A stretch of DNA of 64,000 bases from Corynebacterium lactis (GCF_900519355.1 NZ_ULHE01000004.1:186001-250000), one strand, 5' to 3'. Counted from the stretch's first letter, positions 45,960 through 57,500 are shown. Program-made: numbers and translations. The notes: a model not told the origin generated them from the letters alone.

Positions 45960-47186
45960 ATGAGTACCTCTCCGCGATTTACGCAGTCGCTACTCTTCCG
46001 CGTCATCGTCGCCATCATTTTGGGCGTCGTCTGCAGTTTCTTCTTCCCCGAGTGGCTGGCCAAGATCTTCGTGACCTTCAACGGCCTGTTCGGTAACTTC
46101 CTCGGGTTCTTCATCCCGGTCCTGATCTTCGCCCTGATTACCCCGGCGATCGCCTCCCTGGGCAAGGGCGCCGGCAAGTGGCTCGGTATCACCACCGGCA
46201 TCGCCTACGGCTCGACGATCTTCTCCGGCCTGCTGGCCTACGGCGCCTCCCAGGCCCTGTACCCGTGGCTGCTGGGCTCGGACCAGGCCGCCAAGTCCGT
46301 CGACATTGAGAAGGGCGCCCTGGAGGGCTACTTCACCGTCGAGATGGCCCCGCCGTTCGAGGTCATGACTGCCCTGCTGTTGGCCTTCTGCGTCGGCCTG
46401 GCCATGACCGCGGTGAAGTCCGACTCCCTCTACCGCGCCTCCGAGCAGCTGCGCGACGTGATCATGAAGGTCATTTCCTCCTTCATCATCCCGCTGCTGC
46501 CGGTCTACATCTTCGGCATGTTCCTGGCAATGGGCATGAACGGCAACCTGACCACTACCCTGTCCATGTTCTTCAAGGTCCTGGTCCTGGCGATCATCGG
46601 CACCATCGTCCTGCTGGCCATCCAGTTCACGATTGCGGGCTCCATCGCGGGCCGCAACCCCTTCACCGCACTGAAGAACATGATGCCGGCCTACGCCACC
46701 GCGCTGGGCACCTCCTCCTCGGCGGCCACCATCCCGGTTACCTACAAGTCCGCTCTGAAGAACGGCGTGTCCGAGAAGGTCGCGGGCTTCACCGTCCCGC
46801 TGTGCGCCACCATTCACCTGGCCGGATCCATGATGAAGATTTCGCTGTTCGCGTTTGCCATCATGTACATGGCCAACGAGCCGCTGTCGTTTGCCAAGGC
46901 CATCGGCTTCATCCTGATGCTCGGCGTGACCATGATTGCCGCCCCGGGCGTTCCGGGTGGCGCGATCATGGCGGCCGTCGGCCTGCTGTCGTCGATGCTG
47001 GGCTTCAACGAGGAGCAGGTCGCGCTGATGATCGCGGCCTACATCGCCATCGACTCCTTCGGCACCGCGTGTAACGTCACCGGCGACGGCGCTATCGCCA
47101 TGGTGGTCAACCGCTTCGCCAAGGACGACATCGTCGACCGCTCCGCGGAGCTGGACTTCGACCCCGAAGCCGAGACCGCGCGCTAA
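45960..47186 (+). CDS. Dicarboxylate/amino acid:cation symporter (DAACS family)
   Basis: 408 residues. The serine-rich re-entrant loop (ATALGTSSSAATIPVT), the second loop (APGVPGGAIMAAVG) and DSFGTACNVTGDGA are all present, as in GltP/GltT/SstT transporters. It imports glutamate, aspartate, serine or C4-dicarboxylates; the exact substrate is not clear. AAAGGA is 7 nt before the ATG. Confidence 0.9.
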   Translation: MSTSPRFTQSLLFRVIVAIILGVVCSFFFPEWLAKIFVTFNGLFGNFLGFFIPVLIFALITPAIASLGKGAGKWLGITTGIAYGSTIFSGLLAYGASQALYPWLLGSDQAAKSVDIEKGALEGYFTVEMAPPFEVMTALLLAFCVGLAMTAVKSDSLYRASEQLRDVIMKVISSFIIPLLPVYIFGMFLAMGMNGNLTTTLSMFFKVLVLAIIGTIVLLAIQFTIAGSIAGRNPFTALKNMMPAYATALGTSSSAATIPVTYKSALKNGVSEKVAGFTVPLCATIHLAGSMMKISLFAFAIMYMANEPLSFAKAIGFILMLGVTMIAAPGVPGGAIMAAVGLLSSMLGFNEEQVALMIAAYIAIDSFGTACNVTGDGAIAMVVNRFAKDDIVDRSAELDFDPEAETAR

Positions 47187-47222
47187 TTACGCGAGCCCGC
47201 GTGGATCGCACTACCCCACTTG

Positions 47223-47271
47223 GACGCCGCAGCCGGGAGTTGGAGTTTCCAGCGCCTGTTCCTGCGGCGTC
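47223..47271. repeat. Inverted repeat upstream of thrC
   Basis: GACGCCGCA (47223-47231) pairs with TGCGGCGTC (47263-47271) around a 31-nt loop. Terminator of the symporter gene or a thrC control element; no T-run. Confidence 0.4.
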
Positions 47272-47319
47272 TGCCGTACAATTTGTAGAACACTAAGAAG
47301 CACTAGTTAGGGGCCCGTT

Positions 47320-48768
47320 GTGGACTTTATTTCTACCCGCGACCCGGAGCGCACTCCGAAGAAGTTCTCGGACATCCTCCTCGGCGGTCTCGCCGACGAC
47401 GGCGGTCTGTACCTCCCCGTCGAGTACCCGCAGGTCGACGACGCGACGCTTACTCGCTGGCGCGCCGTGCTTGCCGACGACGGCTACGCGGCCCTGGCCG
47501 CCGAGGTCGTGGGCCTCTTCGTGGACGACATCCCGGCTGAGGATCTCCGCGCAATCTGCGCCCGCGCCTACACCTACCCGAAGTTCTCGGACGAGGACAT
47601 CGTGCCGGTGACCAAGCTGGAAGACGGCCTCTTCATCGGCCACCTCTCCCAGGGCCCGACCGCCGCGTTTAAGGACATGGCGATGCAGCTCCTCGGCGAG
47701 CTCTTCGAGTACGAGCTCCGCCGCCGCGGCGAGACCCTGAACATCCTGGGCGCGACCTCCGGCGATACCGGCTCCTCTGCCGAGTACGCGATGCGCGGGC
47801 GCGAGGGCATCAGCGTGTTCATGCTGACCCCGGCGGGCCGCATGACCGCGTTCCAGCAGGCGCAGATGTTCGGCCTGCAGGACCCGAACATCCACAACGT
47901 CGCCCTCGACGGCGTCTTCGACGACTGCCAGGACATTGTCAAGGCCGTCTCCGGCGACCTGGAGTACAAGGCCTCGCGCCACATCGGCGCGGTCAACTCC
48001 ATCAACTGGGCGCGTCTGATGGCGCAGGTCGTCTACTACGTCTCCTGCTGGATCCGCGTCACGGGCGGCAACGGCCCGAAGGCGGACAACTCGGAGAAGG
48101 TCAGCTTCAGCGTGCCGACGGGCAACTTCGGCGACATCTGTGCAGGCCACATCGCCCGCCAGATGGGCGTGCCGATCGACCGCCTGATCGTCGCGACCAA
48201 CGAGAACGACGTGCTGGACGAGTTCTTCCGCACCGGCGGCTACCGCGTCCGCACCGCGGCGCAGACCCACGCGACCTCCTCGCCGTCGATGGATATCTCC
48301 CGCGCCTCCAACTTCGAGCGCTTCATCTTCGACCTGCTGGGCCGCGACGCGGAGCGCACCGCCCTGCTGTTCGGCAAGAAGGTCAAGGAGGGCGGGTTCT
48401 CGCTGACCGGCGAGCGCGTCTTCGCCGACGCCTCGGCGAAGTACGGTTTCCTCTCCGGCCGCTCCACCCATGCCAACCGCATCCAGACCATCAAGGACTG
48501 CTGGGAGCGCCTGGGCGTCATGGTCGACCCGCACACCGCCGACGGCATTCACGTCGCCCGCGGCGTCCAGGAGCTGGTTTCCACGCCGATCGTCTGCCTC
48601 GAGACCGCCCTGCCGGTGAAGTTCTCCGAGACGATTATGGAGGCCACCGGCCGCGAGCCGGACGTGCCGGAGCGCTTCGAGGGAATCCTCGACGCCCCGC
48701 GCCGCGTCGCCGACCTGCCCAACGACGTCGACGTCGTCAAGCAGTTCATCGACGATAACCTGGCGTAA
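47320..48768 (+). CDS. thrC: Threonine synthase
   Basis: PLP enzyme converting O-phosphohomoserine to threonine. 482 residues, starting MDFISTRDPERTPKKFSDIL as in the family, with the PLP lysine in GPTAAFKDMAMQLL and the phosphate-binding GATSGDTGSSAEYAM. GTG start; TTAGGG ends 7 nt upstream and fits a leaderless transcript. In C. glutamicum thrC also lies between glnA and glnE. Confidence 0.94.
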   Translation: MDFISTRDPERTPKKFSDILLGGLADDGGLYLPVEYPQVDDATLTRWRAVLADDGYAALAAEVVGLFVDDIPAEDLRAICARAYTYPKFSDEDIVPVTKLEDGLFIGHLSQGPTAAFKDMAMQLLGELFEYELRRRGETLNILGATSGDTGSSAEYAMRGREGISVFMLTPAGRMTAFQQAQMFGLQDPNIHNVALDGVFDDCQDIVKAVSGDLEYKASRHIGAVNSINWARLMAQVVYYVSCWIRVTGGNGPKADNSEKVSFSVPTGNFGDICAGHIARQMGVPIDRLIVATNENDVLDEFFRTGGYRVRTAAQTHATSSPSMDISRASNFERFIFDLLGRDAERTALLFGKKVKEGGFSLTGERVFADASAKYGFLSGRSTHANRIQTIKDCWERLGVMVDPHTADGIHVARGVQELVSTPIVCLETALPVKFSETIMEATGREPDVPERFEGILDAPRRVADLPNDVDVVKQFIDDNLA

Positions 48769-48798
48769 CCGCGCGGGAATTCCCTCCCCTCGGTGTCT

Positions 48799-48841
48799 AC
48801 GGTGTCTGCCCTATTTTATTGGGGCAGACACCGTTAATTTT
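48799..48841 (+). terminator. thrC terminator
   Basis: ACGGTGTCTGCCC (48799-48811) pairs perfectly with 48822-48834, followed by TAATTTT. Confidence 0.88.
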
Positions 48842-48888
48842 GCCATGGGCCTATCGCCGCGGCGCGCACTCGCACACAATGGCGTCTT

Positions 48889-50747
48889 ATGAGCACTTCG
48901 CCCATCCATGGCAACGCGTCCCGAACCTTCCCCAAGCGCACCTTCCCTCGGGCCACATCTGAGCTTTTGTCCTCAGAATCTCTGCCCCCGGAGGCATTCA
49001 CTGTCGGCCCCTCGGCGACGGTGTCATCGGCAATCGGCGCCGTCCTGCGCGAGCACTGCACTCACTGCTTCGGGCTGATCGGCAACGCAAACTCCCACTT
49101 CATCTCCGCGCTGACGGAGTCGGGCTTCGGCTATACCTCGGTGCGCCACGAATCTTCGGCCGTCGGCGCGCCGACGCATACTTCCGCGCCTGCGGTTCCA
49201 TGGCGATCGCCACGACCACGTGTGGCGCCGGTTTCACCAACGCGCTCACCACGCTCGCTGAGGCGAAGGCCGCGCGCATCCCCCTTGTCTTAGTCACCGG
49301 CACGCACCCGGCCGCCGCCCGCCCCTTTGACCTCAATCAATCCGGGATGCTCGATGCCCTCGGCGTCTGCTATCTCACCGCATCTCCGTCGTCGGCGCTT
49401 TCCGACGCCCACATCGCCGCCGAGCTGGCCGCGTTCCTCCGGGAACCTGTCGTCGTGCAGATCCCATTCGATATCCAGGACTCTCCCCTCATCGACGGGG
49501 GCGATACCCCGAAGAATATCCACCTGATGGAAACCGCCACCAGCGCTCACGGGGCATCCTCTGCGCAGCACCAGCGGCCTTTGCATAACGACGGCGACAC
49601 GGCGCTGGACACCCCGTCGGCGACCGTGGAAGACGTTGCCCGCCTGCTGCTCGGGGCTCGCCGTCCGCTTATTGTTGCGGGCCGAGGCGTCCACCTATCC
49701 GGGACTGCCGACATCGTCCGGTCGATTGGCGACAGCGTCGGAGCGCTGTTTATGCACTCCGCGATGGCCCGTCACGTCGTCGACAGCCCGTGGGAGCTGG
49801 GCACGGTCGGCGGTTTTGCCCACTCGTGGCAGCATGAGCTGGCGCGGCAGGCCGACGTCGTCCTGGTCCTCGGAGCCAGCCTGAATGCTTTCCAGTGCCG
49901 CGGCGGAAACATGTTTGGCCACGACGCCACGATCGTCCATATTCTCGACGAGCCGCACCCCGCTTCCCTGCCTGCGAGTATCCGAATGTTCTCCGATCTG
50001 GAGGACATTCTTCCGGTCCTGCGCGACCTGGTTGCACCCGACCGCCTTCCCGCCCGCGACTCCCGGGATTCGAGTAGCTGGCGCGCACAGCTTGGCAGCT
50101 TGGACGCTCACCGCCCGGAGCGCATCGTCGAGTCCGCGACGTGCGCGGATGGCCGACTCGATCCGCGGGCCTGCCTGCAATTGCTCGATCAGCTTCTTCC
50201 CCAGCGCAGGTCGGTCTGCACGGACGGCGGCCACTTCCTGGGCTGGGTTCCGAAGTTCCTCGACGTGCCGGGGCCCGCCAACCAGGTCATCGTCGGCACC
50301 GCTATCCAGTCCATCGGGATGGGGCTCGGCTCGCTGGTCGGCGTGGCGGCAGCGCGCCCCGAGGACTACTGCGTCCTCGTCGCAGGCGACGGCGGCGGGA
50401 TGATGGGGCTGGCCGACCTGGGCTCGGCCATCGCAAGCTTGAACAGGGGCGCGATTGTGTTCATGAACGACGCCGCCTACGGCGCGGAGCTGCACCAGTA
50501 CAGCCAGGCGGGCCTCGACACCTCCTCCATGGTCATTGAGGACTGCGACTTCGCGGCCCTCGGCGAGGCCTTCAGCGCGACTGGATTCACTATTCGTACC
50601 GAGGAGGACTTCGCGTTGCTGCGGGACTACTTCGCGGCTCTGTCTGCCGAGCCACAGCCGGGAGAGCGCGCCGTCGCAGTCATTGACTTCAAAATCTCTC
50701 GCAGCGTCGTCGCGGATTTCGTCAAAGAGGTCCTCGCAAAGAAGTAG
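48889..50747 (+). CDS. Thiamine-diphosphate-dependent enzyme, acetolactate synthase-like, frameshifted
   Basis: About 619 residues if restored. The N-terminal domain has the catalytic glutamate in VRHESSAVGA, the middle is a Rossmann-like domain, and the C-terminal domain has the ThDP/Mg motif GDGGGMMGLADL...FMNDAAYG. A base is missing near 49171 (GGCGCGCC where GGCGCGGCC is expected); the second frame continues DAYFRACGSM. CACAAT ends 8 nt before the ATG. The family includes acetolactate synthase, benzoylformate decarboxylase and sulfoacetaldehyde acetyltransferase; the substrate is open. An MFS gene follows. Confidence 0.75.
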
Positions 50748-50825
50748 CACCGTTCCTATACCTGCTTGCCTGCGCAATGCTCGGCGGTGCAGGGGGCGAC
50801 CGAATCGGTTCCGAAGCGCCGGTAC

Positions 50826-50831
50826 TACACT
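50826..50831 (+). promoter_or_regulatory. -10 box for leaderless MFS gene
   Basis: TACACT ends 7 nt before the GTG at 50839; there is no ribosome binding site. Confidence 0.45.
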
Positions 50832-50838
50832 GCAACGA

Positions 50839-52251
50839 GTGAATATTCAGCGACCTGACAGCCACGCCCACGCGGAGACGACCACCCCAGCTCCCCCGCC
50901 CGCGCGAAGTCAGGTCGCTTACAAGGATCCGCGCGAGCACGTCACCGCCCGCGCCGTCGGCGTCTGGCTGGTCGCGCTGCTGACCTACATCGTCGCCATT
51001 ACGGGCCGCACCTCCCTCGGCGTCGCGGGCGTCGAGGCCCTGGGGCGCTTCCACATCAACGCCTCCCAGCTGGCCGTGTTCACCGCGGTCCAGGTCGGCG
51101 TGTACGCCTTCGCCCAGATCCCGACCGGCATCATCATCGACCGCGTCGGCGCGAAGAAGACGATGGTCGCCGGCGCCCTCATTATGGCGGCCGGCCAGGC
51201 AATCCTCGCCCTGACCACCTCCTACCCGCTGGCGATCTTTGCCCGCGTGCTCATCGGCGCCGGCGACGCCACTGCGTTCCTCGGTGCCATGCGCCTGCTT
51301 CCCGCATGGTTCCCGCTGCGCGCCACTCCCCTATTCACCCAGCTCACTGCGGGCGTCGGCCAGCTCGGCCAGTTCATCTCCGCCGTGCCCTTCCTCGCCG
51401 TGCTGCACGCCGCCGGCTGGGTGCCCGCGTTCATCTCCCTGACCACCGGCGGCATCATCATCGCCATCGTCGGGCTGATCGCGCTTGCCGACGTCCCCAC
51501 CGTCCCGGGTGAGTCGAGGCCGTCGCGGAGGGAGCATCGTGAAGCGAAGAAGGCGGCCAGGGCCGCCGGAGTGGCGACGACGCAGCGGCTCGGCATCGGC
51601 GAAACGCTGCGCATCGTGACCACGCACCCGGTGTGCTGGCAGGGATTCTTCACCCACTGGACGGGGCTGATGCACCAGTGCATCTTCACGCTGCTGTGGG
51701 GCATGCCGCTGATGACGCTGGGCCTCGGCCTGACGCCGGCGCAGGCCAGCGTCGTGTTGATCATCAATACCCTGGCGGTGATTGTCGCCGGGCCACTGAT
51801 GGGCATGATCTCGGCGAGGGCGGGCCGGGCGCGCTTCACGGTCATCGCCGCGATCGCGATTGCGGACATGGCGATGTGGATCGTGTTCCTGGCCAGCGAG
51901 AACCCGCCCGCCTACTGGGCGATTATCCTGCTCAACATCGGCATGGGCGCCCTCGGCCCGATGTCCAACCTCGGCTTCGACTCGGTGCGCGAACACGTCG
52001 ACCGCAAGGTGCTGGCCACCGGCACGGGACTGGCGAACATGGGTGGCTTCATCGCCACGATGATCGCCTCGCAGGGCGTCGGCCTGCTGCTGGACTACTC
52101 CGCGCACGGAGCTAATTACGTGTGGGCGGACTTCCGCGTCGGCTGGCTGGCTGTCATCGCCATCTGGGTCGTAGGCGTGGTCGGACTGTTTGCCTCCCAG
52201 GTGGCGGTGCGCCGCCACACCGCCGCACGGCACAAGGTCACGCTGGACTAG
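50839..52251 (+). CDS. MFS transporter
   Basis: 470 residues, 12 predicted transmembrane segments with a charged central loop (SRREHREAKKAARAA). Motif A-like IIIDRVGAKKTMVAGAL is between segments 2 and 3. It resembles 12-TM anion or metabolite porters; the substrate is unknown. A GTG start at 50839 is preferred because of the -10 box 7 nt before it; an upstream in-frame extension overlaps the ThDP enzyme and is a shadow. Confidence 0.8.
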   Translation: MNIQRPDSHAHAETTTPAPPPARSQVAYKDPREHVTARAVGVWLVALLTYIVAITGRTSLGVAGVEALGRFHINASQLAVFTAVQVGVYAFAQIPTGIIIDRVGAKKTMVAGALIMAAGQAILALTTSYPLAIFARVLIGAGDATAFLGAMRLLPAWFPLRATPLFTQLTAGVGQLGQFISAVPFLAVLHAAGWVPAFISLTTGGIIIAIVGLIALADVPTVPGESRPSRREHREAKKAARAAGVATTQRLGIGETLRIVTTHPVCWQGFFTHWTGLMHQCIFTLLWGMPLMTLGLGLTPAQASVVLIINTLAVIVAGPLMGMISARAGRARFTVIAAIAIADMAMWIVFLASENPPAYWAIILLNIGMGALGPMSNLGFDSVREHVDRKVLATGTGLANMGGFIATMIASQGVGLLLDYSAHGANYVWADFRVGWLAVIAIWVVGVVGLFASQVAVRRHTAARHKVTLD

Positions 52252-52274
52252 GGTCTGCCAGACAGGTGTGTGGC

Positions 52275-54452
52275 CTAGAACAGCGAGAGCTGTTCCGGGC
52301 CTTCGGGCGCGTCCGGGCCTTCGTCATCGGACTGGCCCTGGCCGTTTTCGGCCGCGGGGACGTCCGCCGGGGCGTCGGCAAGCGAGGAGGGCTCCGGGGC
52401 CTCGTGCTCGAGCATCTTGTAGAGCTTCTCGGTCTTGGTCAGGCGCAGCAGTTCGGCGTAGATGACCAGCTTCATCGAGCTGTTCAGAAGCGGCCCCAAC
52501 TGCACGAATAGGCCGTCGACATCGCCGTCGACCGCGAGGCACGCCCGGCGCAAGCTGTCCTCCGAGATGATCCAGCGAGAGGACTTCCCGCAGGTCTCGC
52601 GGTCACCGATGAAGTCCAGAGCCATCGAGACCGCGTTGCCGGGCACGCCATCGAGAGTCGCGCTCAGGCGCTCATTCGGGGTGGAATCCGTGAGCAGCTT
52701 CGAAATCTGCACCGCCTCGGCGGCGGGAATGTGGCCGGATGCGTATTCCGCTATCAGCTCCGCCATGCGTGGCACGCTGACGTACTGGTCGGTCAGCCAG
52801 GCATCATGCAGCGCGTACATGATGCTCATCGCCTGCCACGAGGACTGCCCCTGGTACAGGATGCCCAGGATTCCGGCCTGTTCCAGCAGCCAACTAATCA
52901 TTGAGTCCGGGTCCGCGCCGTTGCGCAGGCACAAGTTCTCCACGCGCCACAGCAGGTGATTCTCGACGCAGCAGCCGTAGTACTTCTGATCCTCCTCCAG
53001 CTGCGCGGCCAAGGACACGACCTCCCGCGCCGCACGCGGGTAGCCATAGGCGAGCGCAGCAGCTGCGTACTCCCCCGCATCGGCGGTCGCCCACGGGTAC
53101 TCGCCACTCCACTGCCCGCGTCCCGCTAAGAAACCGGCCACCAGGTATCCCCACTTTGCCGTGGCGTCGGCGCTGTACCAGCTCTCCAGCGCGCGTGGAG
53201 TCGGGTGGCCCGTCTGCGGGTCCAGTAGTCCCGCGTTGACCAGCATCTCGACGATCCACGGTGCCGCGAAGGCGTCCGCCCCGACGGATGCCGCGAAGTC
53301 CTGAATCCACAGCAGGCTCGACTGCTCGTAGATGTCCAGCGGGTCCTTCAGCCGCCCGTCGTTGCTGCCCGCAGCCTCCATGAATGCCGAGGCGAACGTC
53401 ACGGCGGCAACTGATGCCTCGGTCAACTCCTGCGGCTCGATGCTGCCGGGATACGGCTCGGTGCGGTGCGGGCGGCGAATAAACCAGCCTTTATCCTTCA
53501 GCGCGAGCGCTGCCGGCGCGGCGAAGCGCGCGACGAGTGGCTCCGAGTCCTCCCGCGGGGCGAACGAATAGACCGCCGAGTCCGGGTCGAGCGGGGCCAC
53601 GCACAAGAGGAGGCGCTCCTCCGCCCAGCGCACGGCATCCTCTCGCTGCTCCGACCACTGATCGAGCGGAATCGACTTATCGTCCAGCACCATCCAGCGC
53701 AGCTCATTGCGGATATCCACCGGTGCCGACGCCACCACCGAGCGCACCCGCACGGGATCGCACAGGTAGCTGCGGGCGATGCTCACCGCGCGGGAGAACA
53801 TCAGCGATTCGACCTCCGACTGCGCCCGAGACTCGCTGCTGCCACCGGGTTCTTCCCCGGCCTTGTCAGCGAAAGCCTCGCGGGCTGCTTCGCGTTCGTC
53901 CAGGTCGTCGATTCCGAGCCTGTCCATGCGCCGCTCCAGCGCACCGAGGTCGGAGTTGTGCACCAGATCCAGGACGCTAAAGTCCAGCGTCGGCTCCGCC
54001 GGGAAACGCTCAGAGATGTGCTTCGGCACATTCCAGACGCCCGCTGGCTCCTCCCACACGAGTCCCTGCCGCTGGCCCCGCTCCAGCAGCTCCTGAAGCT
54101 CCCGCTTGCCGACGCGCCGACGCTGCCTGTCCACGCCGTCCGGCCCGTCGTGCGCCGCCGTATCCGCCTCCGAGGCCCAAAAGGCAACGGAGAGGAGGGA
54201 CTCGACCGTCGCCGAATCCTCCAACGCGTGAATCATCTGCGCAACATCCAGGACGTCGGGGTCGCAGAAGGACAGCACCATCGTCGAGGCGGCCTCGGAC
54301 TGCAGCAAGTGCACGGCCTCATCGCCCTCCGGGCGCGGGCCCAGAATCGACGGCCAGGAGCGGTCCAGGAGGAAACGCAGATCAACCTCGCCGAGCCCAC
54401 GGATGTAATCCTCGTAGCTCGGCCGCGCGAAGTAGTCGACGTTGCGGTTCAT
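52275..54452 (-). CDS. Uncharacterised 725-residue protein ending in a clamp-binding-like QLSLF tail
   Basis: I cannot assign a family. The N-terminal 110 residues show Leu-rich helices (VDLRFLLDRSWPSILGPRP) reminiscent of helicase-associated proteins, and residues 115-150 (KRELQELLERGQRQGLVWEE) look like a winged helix. The last third is helical and then acidic, and the protein ends EGPEQLSLF. QL(S/D)LF is the known bacterial consensus for binding the beta sliding clamp, and a free C-terminal position is common for it. ATG at 54452 has CATAAT 8 nt upstream; TTG at 54458 is possible. Confidence 0.65.
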   Translation of the reverse strand: MNRNVDYFARPSYEDYIRGLGEVDLRFLLDRSWPSILGPRPEGDEAVHLLQSEAASTMVLSFCDPDVLDVAQMIHALEDSATVESLLSVAFWASEADTAAHDGPDGVDRQRRRVGKRELQELLERGQRQGLVWEEPAGVWNVPKHISERFPAEPTLDFSVLDLVHNSDLGALERRMDRLGIDDLDEREAAREAFADKAGEEPGGSSESRAQSEVESLMFSRAVSIARSYLCDPVRVRSVVASAPVDIRNELRWMVLDDKSIPLDQWSEQREDAVRWAEERLLLCVAPLDPDSAVYSFAPREDSEPLVARFAAPAALALKDKGWFIRRPHRTEPYPGSIEPQELTEASVAAVTFASAFMEAAGSNDGRLKDPLDIYEQSSLLWIQDFAASVGADAFAAPWIVEMLVNAGLLDPQTGHPTPRALESWYSADATAKWGYLVAGFLAGRGQWSGEYPWATADAGEYAAAALAYGYPRAAREVVSLAAQLEEDQKYYGCCVENHLLWRVENLCLRNGADPDSMISWLLEQAGILGILYQGQSSWQAMSIMYALHDAWLTDQYVSVPRMAELIAEYASGHIPAAEAVQISKLLTDSTPNERLSATLDGVPGNAVSMALDFIGDRETCGKSSRWIISEDSLRRACLAVDGDVDGLFVQLGPLLNSSMKLVIYAELLRLTKTEKLYKMLEHEAPEPSSLADAPADVPAAENGQGQSDDEGPDAPEGPEQLSLF

Positions 54453-54514
54453 AGCCAACCATTATGCACCACGCGCCGGAACGAGTCGCTCACCGGGCGA
54501 TTCGGGTGGCGCGC

Positions 54515-57500
54515 CTATCCGTGGTCCGGGTTCTCCTCGCCCCAGAAGACACGGTTGACCACGCGGCTGGCATGGCGCGTGATGCGCAAGTAGTTCTCCA
54601 TGAACCCGTTGGAGTCCGTCGGGTCCCAGCCCGCGGCACCCGCGACCTGCCCCAGCTGTCTTCCGGGCTGCGGCAACTGGTCGGTGCGCTTACCGCGGGT
54701 GAGCACCAGGGCGTTGCGGGCGTGCGTCGCAGTCAGCCAGGCCAGGCGCAGGGCCTCGGCGTCCTCATGACCGAGGATCTCGTGCTCCTCCAGCACGTGC
54801 AGGCACTGCAGCGTGGAGGTGTTGTGCAACTCCGGCACCTCGTGGGCGTGCAGGAAGGTCAGCAGCTGCACCGTCCATTCGATGTCGGTAAGCGCACCGG
54901 ATCCCAGCTTCGTGTGGGTGCGCCGGTCCGCGCCGCGCGGCAGGCGCTCGGTGTCGACGCGGGCCTTCATCCGGCGGATCTCCTGCACCATCTTCGGGCT
55001 CGCACCGCCCTCCGGGTAGCGCAGCGGATCGATGGCCCGCAGGAAACGCGTCCCCAGGTCCTCGTCGCCCGCGATCCAGGTGGCGCGCAGCAGCGCCTGC
55101 ATCTCCCACGTCTCACCCCAGCGCTCGTAGTAAGAAAGGTAAGACTCCAGGGTCCGCACGATGGGGCCGGAGCGACCCTCGGGCCGCAGATCGACGTCGA
55201 CCTCCAGTGGCGGGTCCTGGCTGGGCTTGGCAAGCCTGCGCCTTAGCGAGTCACAGATGCGCGTCGCCCACTTGACCACGTCGGTGTCGTCGGCAAGCGG
55301 GGTGCCGTCGGCGTCCTTGCGGGCCTCGCAGATGAACATCACGTCGGCGTCGGAGCCGTAGCCCAGCTCGGCGCCGCCGAGGCGCCCCATGCCAATCACC
55401 GAGATGATGCCGGGGATCTCGCGGTCCGGGTGCGCCTTGGCCCAGCCGCGGATCTCGGCCAGCAGCGCGGCCTCCAGTACGTTGTCCCACACCAGAGACA
55501 GGGAGTGGCACACCTGCTGGACATCCATCAGACCGAACAGGTCCGCCGAGGCGATACGCGCCAGCTCCGCGCGGCGCAGGGAACGCGCAACCGCAATCGC
55601 CCGCTCCGGGTCGTCGTGGCGCCCGGCGGCGGCGACCAGCGAACGGCCCACCGTCTGGGGGTCCGTATCCAGCAGCTTCGGACCCGTCGCGCCGTCTCCG
55701 AAGCGCTTGATGACCTCCGGGGCGTGCATGACCAACTCCGAGGCGTACGGCGAAGACCCCAGCACGTGCATCAGACGCTGGCCGACGATGCCCTCGTCGC
55801 GCAGCGTCCGCAGGAACCACTGGCGGTCATGCAGCTCCTCGGAGAGCTTGCGGTAGCCCAGCAGGCCCGCGTCCGGGTCGTGCGTGCTCGACAGCCACTC
55901 CATCAACGTCGGCAGCAGCATCGCCTGGATGCGGGCCTTGCGGGAACCGCCGGAGGCCAGCGCCGAGAGGTGGTCGTAGGCGCGGTCCGGATACTGGTAG
56001 CCGAGGGCCGCCAGCTGGCGCTTTGCCGCGTCGGCCGAGAGCTGCAGCGTCCCGATGTCCTGCTCCACCACGGAGTTCAGGAGCGGGCGGAAGAAGAGCT
56101 TGTTGTGCAGCGTGCGAATCTGCGTGCTCGTCGAACGAACGCGCTTCGCCAGCAGCTCCGCGGCGTCGCTGCCGCCCTGCCCCGTGAGCCCGGCGGCCCG
56201 GCCCAGCCAGCGGCGGTTCTCCAGGTCACTATCCTCCGGCAGGAGGTGCGTACGACGCATTTTCTGCAGCTGCAGCCGGTGCTCGAGCAGCCGCATGAAC
56301 TCGTACGCCTGGATCAGGGCGGCGCCGTCCTCGCGGCCGATGTACCCTGCCTCCACCAGGGCGTCCAGCGCCATCACCGTCGGCAGCACGCGCAGCGAAT
56401 CGTCGTAGCGGCCATGGACCAGCTGCAGCAGCTGCACCGCGAACTCGACGTCGCGCAGGCCACCGCGCCCCAACTTCAGCTCGCGGGGGCGCAGGTCCTC
56501 GGGGACGTTTTGGACCACGCGGGTGCGCATCTTCTGCACGTCCTCGACGAAGGACTCGCGCTGCGAGGCGGTCCACACCATCGGGGCGAGCGCCTCGATG
56601 TAGTCGTGGCCCAGGGCAACGTCGCCCGTCATCGGCCGGGCCTTCAGCAGCGCCTGGAACTCCCAGGTCTCCGCCCAGCGCTTGTAGTAGGCAACGTGGG
56701 ACTCCAGCGTGCGCACCAGCGCGCCGGACTTGCCCTCCGGCCGCAGCGCGGCGTCGACCTCGAAGAAGCAGTGGCTGGCAATGCGGATGAACTCGCTGGC
56801 CAGGCGCGTCGCGCGGGCGTTCGCCGGCTCGGCGACGAAGATCACGTCCACGTCGGAGATGTAGTTCAGCTCCTGCGCGCCGCACTTGCCCATGGCAATC
56901 ACGGCCAGGCGCGTCGACACCGGCGACGACGGGTAGACGGTCGCCACCGCCACCGACAGAGCTGCCGTCAGCGCCGCATCCGCCAGGTCCGACAGTGCCT
57001 CCGAGACCTGCCGGAAGGGGACCTCGGGCTGCCCCGGGCGCCGCGGCCCCCGCGGGTAGGTGCCCGCCAGGTCGGCCGCCGCGATGCGCATAATCAGGTT
57101 GCGGTAGGAGCGCTGCATCGCCACCTCCGCCTCGCGGCCGGTGAGCTCGGCGCGGTAGAGGCCCGGGCCCTCCAGCGTCGACGGTGCCACCACGGGCTCC
57201 CGGTATTCGAGGTCCTTCTCCCGCTCCAGGCTCTCCTCATCAACAAGATCCGGGGTTTCTGGGGCGGCGCGCACGCTGGTGAGCATCTCGCGGAACATGT
57301 CCGCCTGCGTCGGCAGATCCGCCTGCAGCAGAATCCACTCCACGGGGTTGGCGACCAGGTGATCGCCCAACATCGACGACCCGCCCAGCAGCGCGAACAT
57401 CCGGGTGCGCAGCGGCACCTGCTTGCGCATCGTGGCATCGAGCACCTGCCAGGACGCCCACTTTTCTAGCTCCCCGGCTTCCTCGCGCTCGTCCAGCGCA

